Assembly: GCA_027405735.1 (NCBI GenBank)
Contig: JAPEHQ010000009.1
Span: 1,488,001 to 1,552,000, forward strand
Direction of reading: 5' to 3'
DNA from: Mucor racemosus
Lineage: Eukaryota; Mucoromycota; Mucoromycetes; Mucorales; Mucoraceae
Length of the DNA stretch: 64,000 bases
Position 1 is the stretch's first letter. Every line of letters starts with the position of its first letter. Shown here one piece after another: positions 12,501-24,600 of this stretch. A program made the position numbers and the translations under genes. Below the pieces are notes generated by a model. The model was not told the origin of the DNA, searched no databases, and saw nothing but the letters and a program-made list of their open reading frames with translations.

Positions 12501-13098
12501 GTCAGCGGGCGTGAAAAAATAGAAAAAAGGCGTGTACCTTTGCTGTTACGATTATATTTCGCTATTTTCGATCAATCTTCGTAAAACAAAAAATGATATC
12601 AAACATGATATACTAAAGGGTATGATCACAGCTTGCCCTATTGAAAAAACCCTAGAATAGATAGTCGTGAAAAATATCTTGAGAATCGAATAAATGCAAA
12701 ATTCCAAGGGCGACGCAACGATTATTCCTTGTATTTCGGTATATTTACTGCAATTATGTACAGGTAAAATAACTTTTAATTCATGTCAATTTCAGACGAT
12801 ATGGGATAGAGTCTAATTCTCAATTTGCGTGATTGGATGAAGGGCCTTTTGTACAAAAGTTTCTCAACCTAAATGCTGATTTCTTTTAGATGATGAGCAA
12901 ATCTCCGCTGTCTTTCTTAATCAGGTAATAGATATAAGATCATCTTCTCCTTCAATTTTGATTGCAAGCTTAAAAGAATGCTATTCACATCTTGAGTTTT
13001 TCTTCTTTTCTATTAATTTCCTCTTTACAACAAACAAACCCCCCTCTCTTTTTATCTTTTTTTTTCTTCTTTTTTTTATATTAATAAAGATTTAAAAG

Positions 13099-15714
13099 AT
13101 GATTTCTGCCTATTTAAGTCAACAGACTCGTAGGGTAAAATAGCATAAATACCCTAATTAACAGTAAATATTCGTTTCTAATGTTAATTCTAATTCATAG
13201 ACTACTCAAAATGTTTTCCGCAGAGTTACATCTCGTTCATTAGCAACTCAACACAATCCTGTTGTTGAAAAGGATTGCTCTTCTATCACTCCTCCTTATG
13301 CTAAATTGACTAAAAATCTTGATCTCGTCAAGCGTATTTTGGATAACCGCCCACTTACCTTGGCCGAGAAGGTTGTTTACTCTCATTTAACCAACCCAGA
13401 AGAAACAATTCCTGTCAGAGGCGAGACTTATTTGAAGTTATCACCTGGTAAGTTGGTTTATAATGTTGGTTTTGATGTAGATTATATTCTGATTTGTATA
13501 ATTCAGATCGTGTTGCCATGCAAGATGCTTCTGCCCAAATGGCTCTTCTTCAATTCATGCTTTCTGGTATGCCTACTACTGCTGTTCCTAGCAGTATTCA
13601 TTGTGATCATTTGATTGCTGCCAATGAAGGTGCTGATAAAGATGTTGCTGAATCCATTATTGCCAACAAGGAAATTTTCGATTTTTTAGAAAGTGGTGCT
13701 AAAAAGTACGGTATTGCTTTTTGGAAGCCTGGAAGTGGTATTATTCATCAAATTGTTTTGGAGAATTATGCTGCTCCTGGTGGTTTAATGCTCGGTACAG
13801 ATAGTCATACTCCTAATGCAGGTAATGATAAAACAACTCGAAAAAAAAGGTATTGGTAATTAATCCATGAATATAAATCATAGGTGGTTTGGGTATTGTT
13901 GCTATTGGTGTTGGTGGAGCTGATGCAGTTGATGCTATGGCCAACATTCCTTGGGAATTGAAGGCTCCTAATGTCATTGGTGTCAAGTTGACTGGTCAAT
14001 TGAGCCCTTGGGCTAGTCCTAAAGATGTCATTTTGAAGATGGCTGGTCAATTGACTGTTCGTGGTGGTACTGGTCATATCATTGAATACTTTGGTGAAGG
14101 TGTCAAGACATTGTCATGTACTGGTATGGCTACCATGTGTAATATGGGTGCTGAAGTTGGTGCTACTACATCTCTTTTCCCTTACACTGACAGCATGCGT
14201 TCTTATTTAAACTCTACTGGTCGTCGCGCTGTAGGTCAAGCTGCTGATGCTAATCTTGAATTCTTGCGTGCTGATGCCGGTGCTCATTATGATAAGATCA
14301 TTGAAGTTAATCTCTCCGAAATTGAGCCTCATATCAATGGTCCATTCACTCCTGATTTGAGCACACCTTTGAGTAAATTCAAGGATTTTATTGCTGAGAA
14401 TGGCTGGAAGGATGATTTGACTTCTTCATTGATTGGTAGTTGTACAAATTCATCTTATCAAGACATGTCTCGTGCTGCTTCCATCGCTAAACAAGCCTCA
14501 GATGCTGGCGTTGATATCAAATCCCAATTCTTGGTTACCCCAGGTTCTGAACAAATTCGTGCTACCATTGAACGTGATGGACAACAACAAGTATTTGAGA
14601 ATGCTGGTGGTCAAGTTTTGGCCAATGCATGTGGTCCTTGTATCGGTCAGGTAAATTGATTTGAATGCATCACAAATAAGAGTTCAATGTTTCTAAATGT
14701 ATTTTTGATTTTTTTTAGTGGAAGCGTTCTGAAAAGAAGGGAGAAGAAAATGCTATTTTAACTTCTTTCAACCGTAATTTCCGTAGTCGTAATGATGGTA
14801 ATGCTCAAACTATGAACTTCTTGGCTGCTCCTGAGATTGTTACTGCAATGGCATTTTCTGGTAAATTGTCATTTAATCCTATGACTGATGTCTTGAAGGA
14901 TAAAGATGGTAATGATTTCAAGTTCCAACCCCCAACTGGTGATGATCTTCCTATGAATGGATTTGAAGCTGGCCGTGCTACTTACGAGCCTCCTTCTCCT
15001 ACTCCCACTCCTGATGCTTCTGTTCAAATTAGCATTGATCCTAAATCATCTCGTCTTCAAGCTTTAGATGCCTTTGAGCCATGGAATGGTGAGGAATTCA
15101 AGGATATTCGCGTTCTTGTCAAGGTAAAGGGAAAGTGTACAACTGATCACATTTCTGCTGCTGGTCCTTGGTTGAAATATAAGGGTCATTTACAAAACAT
15201 TGCTGAAAATACCTTGATTGGTGCTCAAAATGCTGATAACGGCAAGGTCAATTTGGTCAACAACATTACCAACAACACTGAAAATACTATCCCTGAAGTC
15301 GCCAAATCTTACAAAAGCCAAGACATTGAATGGACTGTCATTGCTGACCACAACTATGGTGAAGGTTCTGCTCGTGAACATGCTGCTTTGCAAGTGCGTT
15401 ATTTGGGTAGCCCCATGATTATCTCTAGATCATTTGCTCGTATTCACGAAACTAATTTGAAAAAGCAAGGTGTTTTGCCTTTAACTTTCAAGAATGATAG
15501 TGATTATGAAAAGATCAATGGTGGTGATGTGATTGAGACTCAAGGTTTAAAGACATTGGCTCCTGGTTCTCCTGTCAAGTTGATTGTTACAAAGCCTGAT
15601 GGCTCCAAAATCTCAATCGATGCCGTTCATACTTTGAGTGAGGATCAATTACAATGGATTCGTGAGGGTTCCGCATTAAATCTTATCAAGAAGAATGTTG
15701 CATCATCTCAGTAA
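13099..15714 (+). CDS. ACO1: Mitochondrial aconitate hydratase (aconitase)
   Basis: Five exons: 13099-13134, 13201-13447, 13507-13821, 13884-14650, 14719-15714. All introns are GT-AG and keep frame, giving 786 aa, the usual length for mitochondrial aconitase. It converts citrate to isocitrate in the TCA cycle with a 4Fe-4S cluster. The cluster ligands are visible: the Cys in [15 protein letters not shown] domain 1/2 context is replaced by family-typical SCTNSS and ACGPCIGQ. The C-terminal swivel domain carries [12 protein letters not shown] and the substrate-binding [10 protein letters not shown] and [11 protein letters not shown]. The N-terminus ([11 protein letters not shown]...[14 protein letters not shown]) is Arg/Ser/Thr-rich without acidic residues, fitting a matrix-targeting presequence split by intron 1. 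Codon use is biased (GGT, GCT), in line with high expression. It stands alone, 3.8 kb from the kinase gene. Confidence 0.97.
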
Positions 15715-17011
15715 AGAAAAACAAATAGCCATTTGATCAAATTCAATGATATACAGACACATTCCCATACTCATATACATAAATCAAATAGTACCAAATA
15801 GATTCCTTTTATGTATTTAATAAAACAGAAACACTTGTAATATATTTTAATCACTAAATAAAAGAAAACATGATCAACATTTGCCAGGTTTCATTAATAG
15901 ATCGTTACTAAATGCCAAAAAAAAAAAAAAAAAGAGGCAAGCTGGATATTTATGTCTGTGCAATGAGCCCAATATGTATGAAAATATCAGTATCCATTAG
16001 TGCTAATGCTGTCTGCGAGTAAGAGAGTCTACGGTACTGCTGGTGTTTTTTCTAAAAACATAGAAAACGGGGGTTCGTTTCAATTGGAAAAATTCAAGTA
16101 ATAAAATATTTGTGAATTGAGTAAATACACCTTTTCTACTATTACAATGTAAAAACAAAAATACGAGCATATACATGAAAAGTTACTTGATAATTATGTG
16201 GTAATTATATTAATTTAGCATCCTTCGTAAAGTAGAATAAATACTTTAAATGACAATGTTTCACATTTCACGACTTGAAAAGTAAAATTTCAATAACCAT
16301 ATCTTTTTGGTTTTCTTGATTTCTTCATGAATTAAGTTTGGCTACTGCAATGAATTACAAGTTAAGATTCTATGCAGTACTACTTGACACCAATCTTTTA
16401 AGTTAATAATAGTAAACACAAGCATTTTGACAGAATAAACTAAATCAGACTTTATCGAAATGCGTCAATTGAACCTGACGAACGATTTCATTAAAATCAT
16501 CGATTATGTGTTTATAATTACAAATCTATCTCTTGTAACGGCTTTATCTTTATTTAAAAATAAAATAGGCATCTTGCTTTTATAGTTTTTGATTGGATTA
16601 TTTTAGTATTGATAGAGCATCGATGTGTATGCAATACAGCCCATATCGTGGTAAAAGCACAGCAGCACCGATTTTTCTCCATCTAATTTGCTGTTTATTA
16701 CCGTACTACTGGTACGTGAGAATGAAGCTTGTATTTTTGATTTGTGATAGAATCTTTTTTCATGCCATTACAATCATATTGTAAAGGTATTGTAGGCTTC
16801 AAAGCTCAAGAGAAAACTATAATTTAGTAATAGATCAAGACAAATATTTGGTTATGAAAGGAAGAACTTTTATTATAAAATGTTACAACACAAAAAACTA
16901 GAAATACAACTCTTTTTTTTATGGAAAAGATAATGAACATGGGAATATTTAGCTACTCAAAATTGAGATAATGTACAGAGGAGGAGATGAGAAAAATAGT
17001 AGATTATAATT
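15715..17011. other. Convergent intergenic region
   Basis: This separates the 3' ends of aconitase (+) and the NET-like gene (-). Several AATAAA-like sites are present (for example near 15820 and 15857). Otherwise it is AT-rich sequence with no recognisable gene. Confidence 0.6.
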
Positions 17012-18527
17012 TTACATCATGATATCGATCAACTCATCATCATCATCATCGTCATCATCATCTTCAGAAATACTATTGGATACATGATCGCTTTCCATTG
17101 CTTTGCATGTAATACTGCAAGGCTTCTGTATTATAGATAATCTTCTTTCTTGATGTACAATTGTTTCATTTTGAGTAACAGCAAGATCCATTTGCTCATT
17201 ACCAAATATAATAATGCCGCTACCTCCATCTGCATTTACTTCATCTTCATCACTATCGCTTGAAGGTTGTAACATTTCCTCAAGTAATTTACGCTTATGA
17301 ACTGCTGATTTTCGTTTTGGTTTCGTTGAAGCTATGCTATCCTTGAATGAATGAGATTTGTTGGACATTTGAACTGTCATGTCATCTTCAGATTTTCTTT
17401 TTTTTGCTTTTCTTTTTCTTTTGTTGGCTGGTTTTTTATTACTGTTATTACTAGTCGATTCTAGCTCTGTCAATGCCGACATGGAGATTGGTCCATGTGA
17501 AGCTGATAATTGAGAATGAGGAGATCCACGAACAATGTGACCTGTCTCAACAATTGACTTTCGACGGTTACGGCGATTGCTGCGGTTCTTTGTCTGCTGT
17601 TGCTTTTTAGGTGTGGGATGTACTATATCTTTCTGTAATGATGGAGCAGCTACAGGCTTTGGTTTCAATGTGTAATTGGAAAGCTTCACTTTAGGCCCAC
17701 CTTGCTTCTCCTTCAAGCAAGCATCAACGTATGATAATATTCTTGATAATTGATCTCGGTCTAATCGAGCCAAATCGATCTCAACTTCTTCCTCTTCTTC
17801 TTGCTGTTGTTTGGATATAATGGTTAAAATACCAGGTAATTTTTCAGGGTCAAGCTGATTTGTAATTTTATCCAAAATCATTTCTTCCATTTGACGACGA
17901 TGCATATAAGGTGTAATTATTTCCTCCTGCTCTTCTTCAGATTCACTGCTAAGGCTTGATCTTCGAGAATTTAACGATGAAAATGTTTCATCTTCATCTT
18001 CACCCTCAGAAGAAGATGATGAGGATGAACATGAAGATAATGATGAACTTGAGCTACAAGTACTACTGCGTCGTCTTTTCGATAAAGGTGCCTCTGTAAC
18101 AATAGTATTCATAATGTTATCAACATAATTCTGATTAATTAAATTTGAGGGTTCAATTGTATCAACCATATTTGATGTATGATCGGGGACTATATATTTT
18201 TGAATGTTAATTTTTTTTGTTCTATTCCAACTCAAAATTTTACACACCAAAAGTTAATTCATCATAATATAAAGAATTATCTCCTCCAAAATCCAATTCA
18301 TCTTGGCCAAATAAATCTTGTAATTGAAGCATTGCTGCTTGGTTATCGTGTAAAAATGTGTTTGGATCGTATGTGGTATCCATAGTTGTGGCGTTGCTAT
18401 TGTCTAGCAAAGGCCAGCTTTCCTGTGTCCAGGACTGAACAGAGTCTCTTTTTAATGCAAAAGAATAACAATGATTAAAATAATGTTTTGATGGATTTGA
18501 AGGTACTATTTTTTGGTCACACGACAC
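17012..18527 (-). CDS. Nuclear protein with NET-like domain, resembles FAM199X
   Basis: Two exons on the - strand: 18527-18248 and 18189-17012. The 58-nt intron (GTGTGT...TATAG) restores frame, giving about 485 aa. Order: an N-terminal region with acidic/aromatic patches, a long Ser/acidic low-complexity stretch, then a helical segment at about residues 180-260 (YMHRRQMEEMI...LDPEKLPGILTII...EVEIDLARLDRDQLSRILSYV). That segment fits the NET fold: first helix, conserved KL, hydrophobic E-I-D turn, last helix. Next come Lys/Arg-rich clusters (likely nuclear localisation) and a poly-Asp tail ending DELIDIMM. The order of NET-like helices, basic cluster and acidic C-terminus resembles animal FAM199X proteins, whose function is unknown. 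NET domains of BET proteins bind short basic or hydrophobic peptides of chromatin factors. The function here is inference. Confidence 0.7.
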
Positions 18528-19479
18528 TACCTTAACATATTTTTACAGCAAGCTATGAAACGATGAAAGAATACTTCGATAGAGCATCTCCGTGACGAGA
18601 AATTTATATAAAAAAGTTTTTTCGTACTGTCTTTTTTTTCTAAATCCATCATGATGATATATTCCAAAGTAGTAGCAGAAATTTAAACAGCAGATGTTGC
18701 TCAAAAAGTTAATTCTCAAACAAAAAATATAATGCAGGCTTCTCGGTAGGCATGTATTTATCATACATATGGATTAAGGTCCTTTCGACCCTATGATTTA
18801 CTTTTAAACAACCTTGGAAAGACACTAAATAAATGGGCGGAGTGTCATGTATCAATCGTAAATTCATGCAAAGATATGGCGTAATAATAAAGTGTTCATT
18901 GCTCATCAATACTGATGTGTGTGCTGTTGACTTGGACTCTACAAGATCAAAATATTCGGCTATACAAAAAGAAAATGCGCTGGAACTGGTTTTTATTCTT
19001 CGATCTTTTAATAGGAGCTTGAGGCTATTTCAACAGAAAACCTGGATTAAAAAACTTCTTGCTTACCCAAGATCATGTAACAATACGCCGCACATAAAAC
19101 TTTATTTTCGGGATGAAATGTGTTCTTAAATAAATTCTTCAGATATATAGAAAATGACGCCTTTTGGTCGAATAACCAGGGATTAAAACTTCATTCTTCA
19201 GTACGTCATGATCAGATTTCGAACTATAGAACAACATATTACTATCTAAATATTATATATAAAAAAAAAAAATTCAAAGTATACATAAAGCACTTAAAAA
19301 TAAGCAACAATGTTTGACGTACGGATTGAATTGAAACAAATTCTTTAAAACGCTGACTACAGTTTCTAGGTGCTTAAAAATCAGACCGAAAATCGATAAT
19401 TACTCAGCAGGAGCGTTAGCTAGAGCATTATAGAAGTATTAAACAATGCTTGATTTTCAACGCTCTATAGTCAATGCAT
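18528..19479. other. Intergenic region, AT-rich
   Basis: This is upstream of the NET-like gene. Short frames on both strands (for example 18833-19129) show no family resemblance and are not called. Confidence 0.5.
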
Positions 19480-20189
19480 TATGATATATCTAAGTTTTAA
19501 ATAAAAAAGCATTTTGTTTTACTTTTCTTATATTTAACTATGTACGGTCTGAAAATTCAGACTTTGTAGCCGACATTTTCGGGACTCATTTTATCCTTAC
19601 CAACACTCATGATTTACATCAAAAAACAGAAAAATCAATTTTGATACTAAAATCAGCGTTTAAATATACTACATTGTGAGAGAAAATTGTAGCTATAACT
19701 AATACGCATTTTATAAAAACTTAATATTAAAAGTTAAATAATGAAACTTTGTACTTTTGCTCCAAAAACGGTTTTTTGATTAAAGGATTTTCATGTAATA
19801 TTTTGCAATAAAAATGTTTGTTATTTTTTATTGAGCAAATAGCGCGCTAAATGGTGTATATGTGTATATTTTTTGTTTTTATAATTGGTAGTATTATTAA
19901 CTCTAGATTTGCAAAATCAGAAAAAAAAAATTAAAAAATGTCAAAATTGATGATCTGGACAAGAATAATTTTCAAAATTAATATCCCGCTTATAAGCCTT
20001 GTAAGTCTTAAAAATAAGAGATTTTATAATACTTGATGAGAACTTTTTGAAGAATTTACGATGCTGCACCCACTTGATTTGAGCTTATGACTGTAAATCT
20101 TTATACATGTTAATACTGTGTGGTAGTTCATTTGATAATAATATAGTTTTACTTTATAATTATTGCGTTAGATAGAGGTAATTTACATT

Positions 20190-20620
20190 GAGTTTTGATC
20201 TTACGTTTCCAATATCATAAACATAAACATGACCATCACTGAAACCTATTGCCATCTTTTTATCCTCCTCTTTGTTATATCAGAATCTAGATGTAGCGCT
20301 ACAGTAGTTGTATTATCAGGATATTATTATTGTTACACCATTGATAGCTATTGTATCACTTGATAATCTCTTCTATTATATATATTCTCATCTTCTACAT
20401 TGAATAAAACCACACCTTTTACTCTTGTCTAACTCTTATTAGTTTTGGTAAAACACTCTTTGTCCCAATCCAATTTATTCAATAATGTTTTACTAGAACC
20501 AATTTACGTACTTACAAACGGTTCCTTGGTATTTTCATTCAAATTCCATAAATTAAATCGACTGGGTCCATCTACAGTAGTATCAAACGTACATCAGCCC
20601 ACCTTATGATAAATGTCGAT
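20190..20620 (-). pseudogene. Dynein-intermediate-chain-like WD-repeat exon, broken copy
   Basis: This corresponds to the better preserved copy at 31910-32165. The - strand still reads the end of a WD repeat (MAIGFSDGHVYVYDIGN), but the frame is cut by the 188-bp insertion and by small indels upstream. No other exons of such a gene are visible nearby, so it is a fragment. Confidence 0.6.
20276..20463. mobile_element. 188-bp insertion with 8-bp target duplication
   Basis: CTCTTTGT occurs at 20268-20275 and again at 20456-20463, flanking sequence missing from the paralogous copy near 31990-31996. An 8-bp duplication fits a hAT-type non-autonomous element. No clear terminal inverted repeats were found, so the class is uncertain. 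Confidence 0.65.
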
Positions 20621-20960
20621 CTGGAATCAGAAACATCCGGTTGTCATTGTTATAAGCTATGAAAAGTTTGATTTTTAATAATATAGCAATTAAATCAAAA
20701 CAAGATAATACTAATTAATAGCATATGGTGCGGTGTGTATTTAACATCTAAGTAAGTTTGATAAAGTATGCTTTTAAACCCTTTTAAAAATCCTGAGACA
20801 AACACAGCATCTTGGTACTATAATTTTTATCCATCAAAATGTTGCAATTTTTACTACACAATGATGCACCTTTTATCTATCTTGACCTCGATGTACATTG
20901 TTGAGCATCAGTTTTTTTACCAGTTGTATTTTCTCTAATTCATTAATATTCAGTCATATT

Positions 20961-21618
20961 TGCAATGAAATGACACGTTTTATAGACCAAAGTTGCCATT
21001 GTCATTTTAGAAAAATAACTGATCTCGATTCGTACCTGAATCTCGCTCCATAAGGACTGAGTTCCAATCAGATCCCAATAAGCATTACGAGGAAACTCTA
21101 TATTGCTGGTGCCTGTAAAAGGAAGTATTCCTGATCAAAATACAACCTTCTACAACACGACACCTATGATATAAAGCTGTACTTATGTTGCATTAATAAA
21201 ATATTCCAAAACTCCTGCTCATAAAAACGCAGTTGCAGTAATTCTAGATAAGGAATCACATCCCATAAAAATAAGCTCAGTTGCATTTTAAATTATAACT
21301 GGAATGTTGAAAGATCAACATCCATCTAATGATATTCTATCATATCAAACAAAGTATCAACATCTCAACCAAGTATCTTATAAAAGAATGTCAATAAAAG
21401 ACATTATGATTGAACACCTGTAAAATAGGCATCAACACACAAACATCCACTATTTTACAATTCCTATAAATATAGCATACTTTATGAAGATATCATTCTT
21501 TTTCTTCAGATTTCTTTTAATCGCAATAAAACCGTGGAAAGACTATAATTGTATTTATCAACGCTTTTATTTTTTATTTTATTTTTTATTTTTATAAAAT
21601 TACTTCAATTTTATTGCA
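20961..21618 (+). repeat. 5' LTR of the Ty3/gypsy element
   Basis: It runs from TGCAATGAAATG to TTTTATTGCA. It contains a TATA-like TATAAATA at 21465-21472 and an AT-rich 3' third, fitting U3-R-U5 order. It appears identical in sequence and length to the copy at 27045-27702. Confidence 0.97.
21465..21472 (+). promoter_or_regulatory. Likely TATA box of the LTR promoter
   Basis: TATAAATA lies 154 bp before the end of the 5' LTR, in the position expected for U3. The transcription start has not been located. Confidence 0.5.
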
Positions 21619-21666
21619 TTTTTTACAATTAAATCAACCTATTTTTATTTACCTTAAAATTCAACA

Positions 21667-24600
21667 ATGTCCAACCCTAACTCAACTGCTTCTTCTCCTA
21701 ACGCTGGTGATTTGCCTGTCGGTGGTGTAACTATGTCTGGTGAAGATGTTAATTCATCTGGTAGTAATTCCAAGATCTCTGGTGGTGATGTTGCTGTACC
21801 TATTAGTAGTCCAATTGTTCAAGATATTAATGAATTATCAAGAATCCATTTGGGAAGTGATTCCGAACAAGGAAGTACTGGGTCAATTGATAGCATGGAT
21901 GTAGAAATGAATGAAGTGAATTTTTCTCCCGTGGCCTCTCCCATTCGGAATCCAGTTGATGTCGCTAAAAAGTTAGTAGCCAAGCGGGATCAATACATGG
22001 CTTTGCTAACTGACATGATTTCGGGAACTGAGCTTGACAATGAAAAGGGACAACATCATATTTCGGAAATGAGAATCAAAATCGAGGAAATGAATCGATT
22101 AATTTCGACTATCAAGCATTCTGTAAAGTTATCTGGGGACAGGGTAGCTGCTTCGATTAACGGTGGTGCAAGTGACAACAACAATGGAATTTCCTTGTCG
22201 AAAAGAGACTTACCAAAATTTCAGTTAAAATCTGGTATGAAGTACTTTGCTGGTGAAGAGTCGTACGAGTCAGTATTCCATTTTCTAAGAATCTTCGAGA
22301 AGGTGATTAGCTCATCTGGTCAAGGAATAGAACAGGTGTGGAAGCGTTATTTACCATTGACTATACCATATGAATTTGATCTCTGGTTGAATGAAGAGCT
22401 GCTCAAGGCTAATTCATGGAAGGAAGCTGGGGAAGTAATGGCAAAAAAGTTCAACAATTCGCTATTGAGGTTGAATGCAAGAAGAGCAGTTCAATCAGCT
22501 ACCATGGAAGGTGGAGAAACAACAGAACATTATTACAACAGGTTTGCTAGATCGGCAATGGAGGCGGGTTATGCTGCAAATGATACTTCGGTGGCGGATG
22601 CATTTTTGAATGGTTTCCCCAATGAATGGCAAATTCAAATTACCACCCTCTTGTGTACGTCATATCCAACTCTCACAGCTTGGACTTCTGGCCAAGTGTT
22701 CACCTGTGCATTAAACATCCTTGGTAATAGCAAGTGCCCTTTGACCATCGTCGGGAGAGCAGATGGTGGTCGAAACAGCAATAGTAATAATAATTATCCC
22801 AACAAGGGTGAACGTGGTGGCAGTGATCGTGATGGTCGTAGTGGTCGTGGTGGTCGTGGTGGTCATCATACTCAAGTAAATAATAGCCGTTCTTTTGGTG
22901 ATGAAAGAAAAGGTATAAATTATTCTGGAAGTACCAAGTATTTGGGAAAAAAGAATGTACCAAGGCTGGCCACTGGTAATGAACCTTGTACTCATTGTGG
23001 TAAAATATGGTTCCAGGGGCACAAATGTCGTGAGTTCTACGAGAACAAGCGCTTAAAAGTATTATCAATTAAAAGAATGAAGAGACGCAACAGACACCAC
23101 AACAAAAAGAATCGTCGAGACAATGATAATAATGAAAATGATAATGATATTGATAAACGCGGCAGTGATGCTGAGCAAAGTAATTGGTTTCGACAAGCTG
23201 TAGAGAACAGTAGTGATTGTAAGCCTAAAGAAAAAACAAATCATAAGTTTAATCTAATAACACCTTTGCTTATTAATGATACTAGGATCCTTGGAAAAGT
23301 CGACCCTGGTAGTGATATTAGTATAATCAATAAAAGTATTTTAAATAAAAAGTTTTCAAATATAAAAAACATAAAGGCTTTGGGGGGTTACCTCATGTTT
23401 CTTGGGAATAACAATGATGGAAGTCCTAATAGTACAAAGCGAATTGGCACAACTGAACCATTGAAAGTTACATACATGAATGGTATTACCTTTAAACATT
23501 CGTTTGAGATAATCGAATTTAATGATGAAATGGCAGAAGAGTTTGATGTTCTTTTAGGCGTCGATATTCTTCCTCTTTTAAACATTTATTTGAGCGGTGT
23601 TGCTCATAAATGGCCGGACCATCCGGACAAAGAAATAGAACAATTCAAAAATATCAATTATGATACTGATAATGCTTATGATCCTGAAAATGCTAATTAT
23701 GGAACCTTGGATGAACGAAAATTACTTATGAAGCAAATTGAAAAAGCCCTAAATAATAATAAGGAAATTCCTCCTGATGCTGTTTGTACAATGCCAGAGA
23801 GTGAAGTACATATACCCATATCAAATCCAAAAGATTGTTATGTACGACAATATCCCTTAGCAATAAATGCTTACAAAGAAATTGATAAACAAATCAAGGA
23901 ATGGTTAGAGAACAAAATTGTGGAAAGGTGCAAACCTTCTTCTGTATTTCATTCGCCCTTACTTGCTGTAGGAAAGAAGGATGAAAATAACAATGTTACG
24001 AAATTGCGTATTTGCTGTGATTTGCGAAAAATTAATGCGGCAATTGATGACAATTACCATGAAAACCTTGCTGTGCCAAAAATTCATGAAATTTTCGAAA
24101 GAGTGTCGGCTAATGCACGTATAATAAGTAAAATTGACTTACACCAGGCATACTATTCCTATGGTGTAAATGTTGAGTCGAGAAATGCCTTAATATTTAG
24201 TCATAATGGACTTTATTATAGATGGTCTCGAGCACCTTTCGGTTTAAAATTTATGAGTTCATTGTTTGTTAAAAATATGTCCATATTATTGGAGGGAATT
24301 CAACAAGAACTACATTATGAAATGGAAAAACTAAATCAATTAAAAATTAAGGGTCCTGCAAAGATAACAAATGATCTCAATCACCCAATTGTTTATGGTG
24401 GAGTAGAGCACTATATTGATGATGTAGTCTTATACTCTAGAGATATAAAAAGCCATATCATATTGATCAATCTAGTTATAAATAGGCTAACAAACGTGAA
24501 TTTACGGATTAACGTGGCTAAATGTGCATGGTTTCAAACTTCTGTCTTTTTATTAGGATTTGTAGTTGGACCAGGTATACAAAAGATTGACATGAGACGA

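Larger units (their letters stand above)
9304..13098. other. Gene-poor region, probably decayed transposon sequence
   Basis: No intact gene was recognised over 3.8 kb. It contains a diverged inverted repeat (about 9430-9530 and 12410-12500) and a perfect palindrome (10089-10122). The remaining frames (for example 10264-10584) are short and have no recognisable motif. The last 150 bp are pyrimidine-rich and are likely the aconitase promoter and leader. Confidence 0.5.
19480..20955. repeat. Copy 1 of a 1.4-kb repeat, interrupted by two insertions
   Basis: This stretch matches 31200-32490 along nearly its whole length, with long identical blocks such as those around 19960-20200 and 31680-31920. 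The match resumes at 27708-27810 after the Ty3 element, so the element split this copy. A 188-bp insertion at 20276-20463 is absent from the other copy. Confidence 0.85.

Noticed and set aside
22700..23068. Open - strand frames rich in His/Asp or Thr inside the Gag region
   Set aside because: They are antisense shadows of the Gly/Arg/Asn-rich Gag tail; composition follows the opposite strand.
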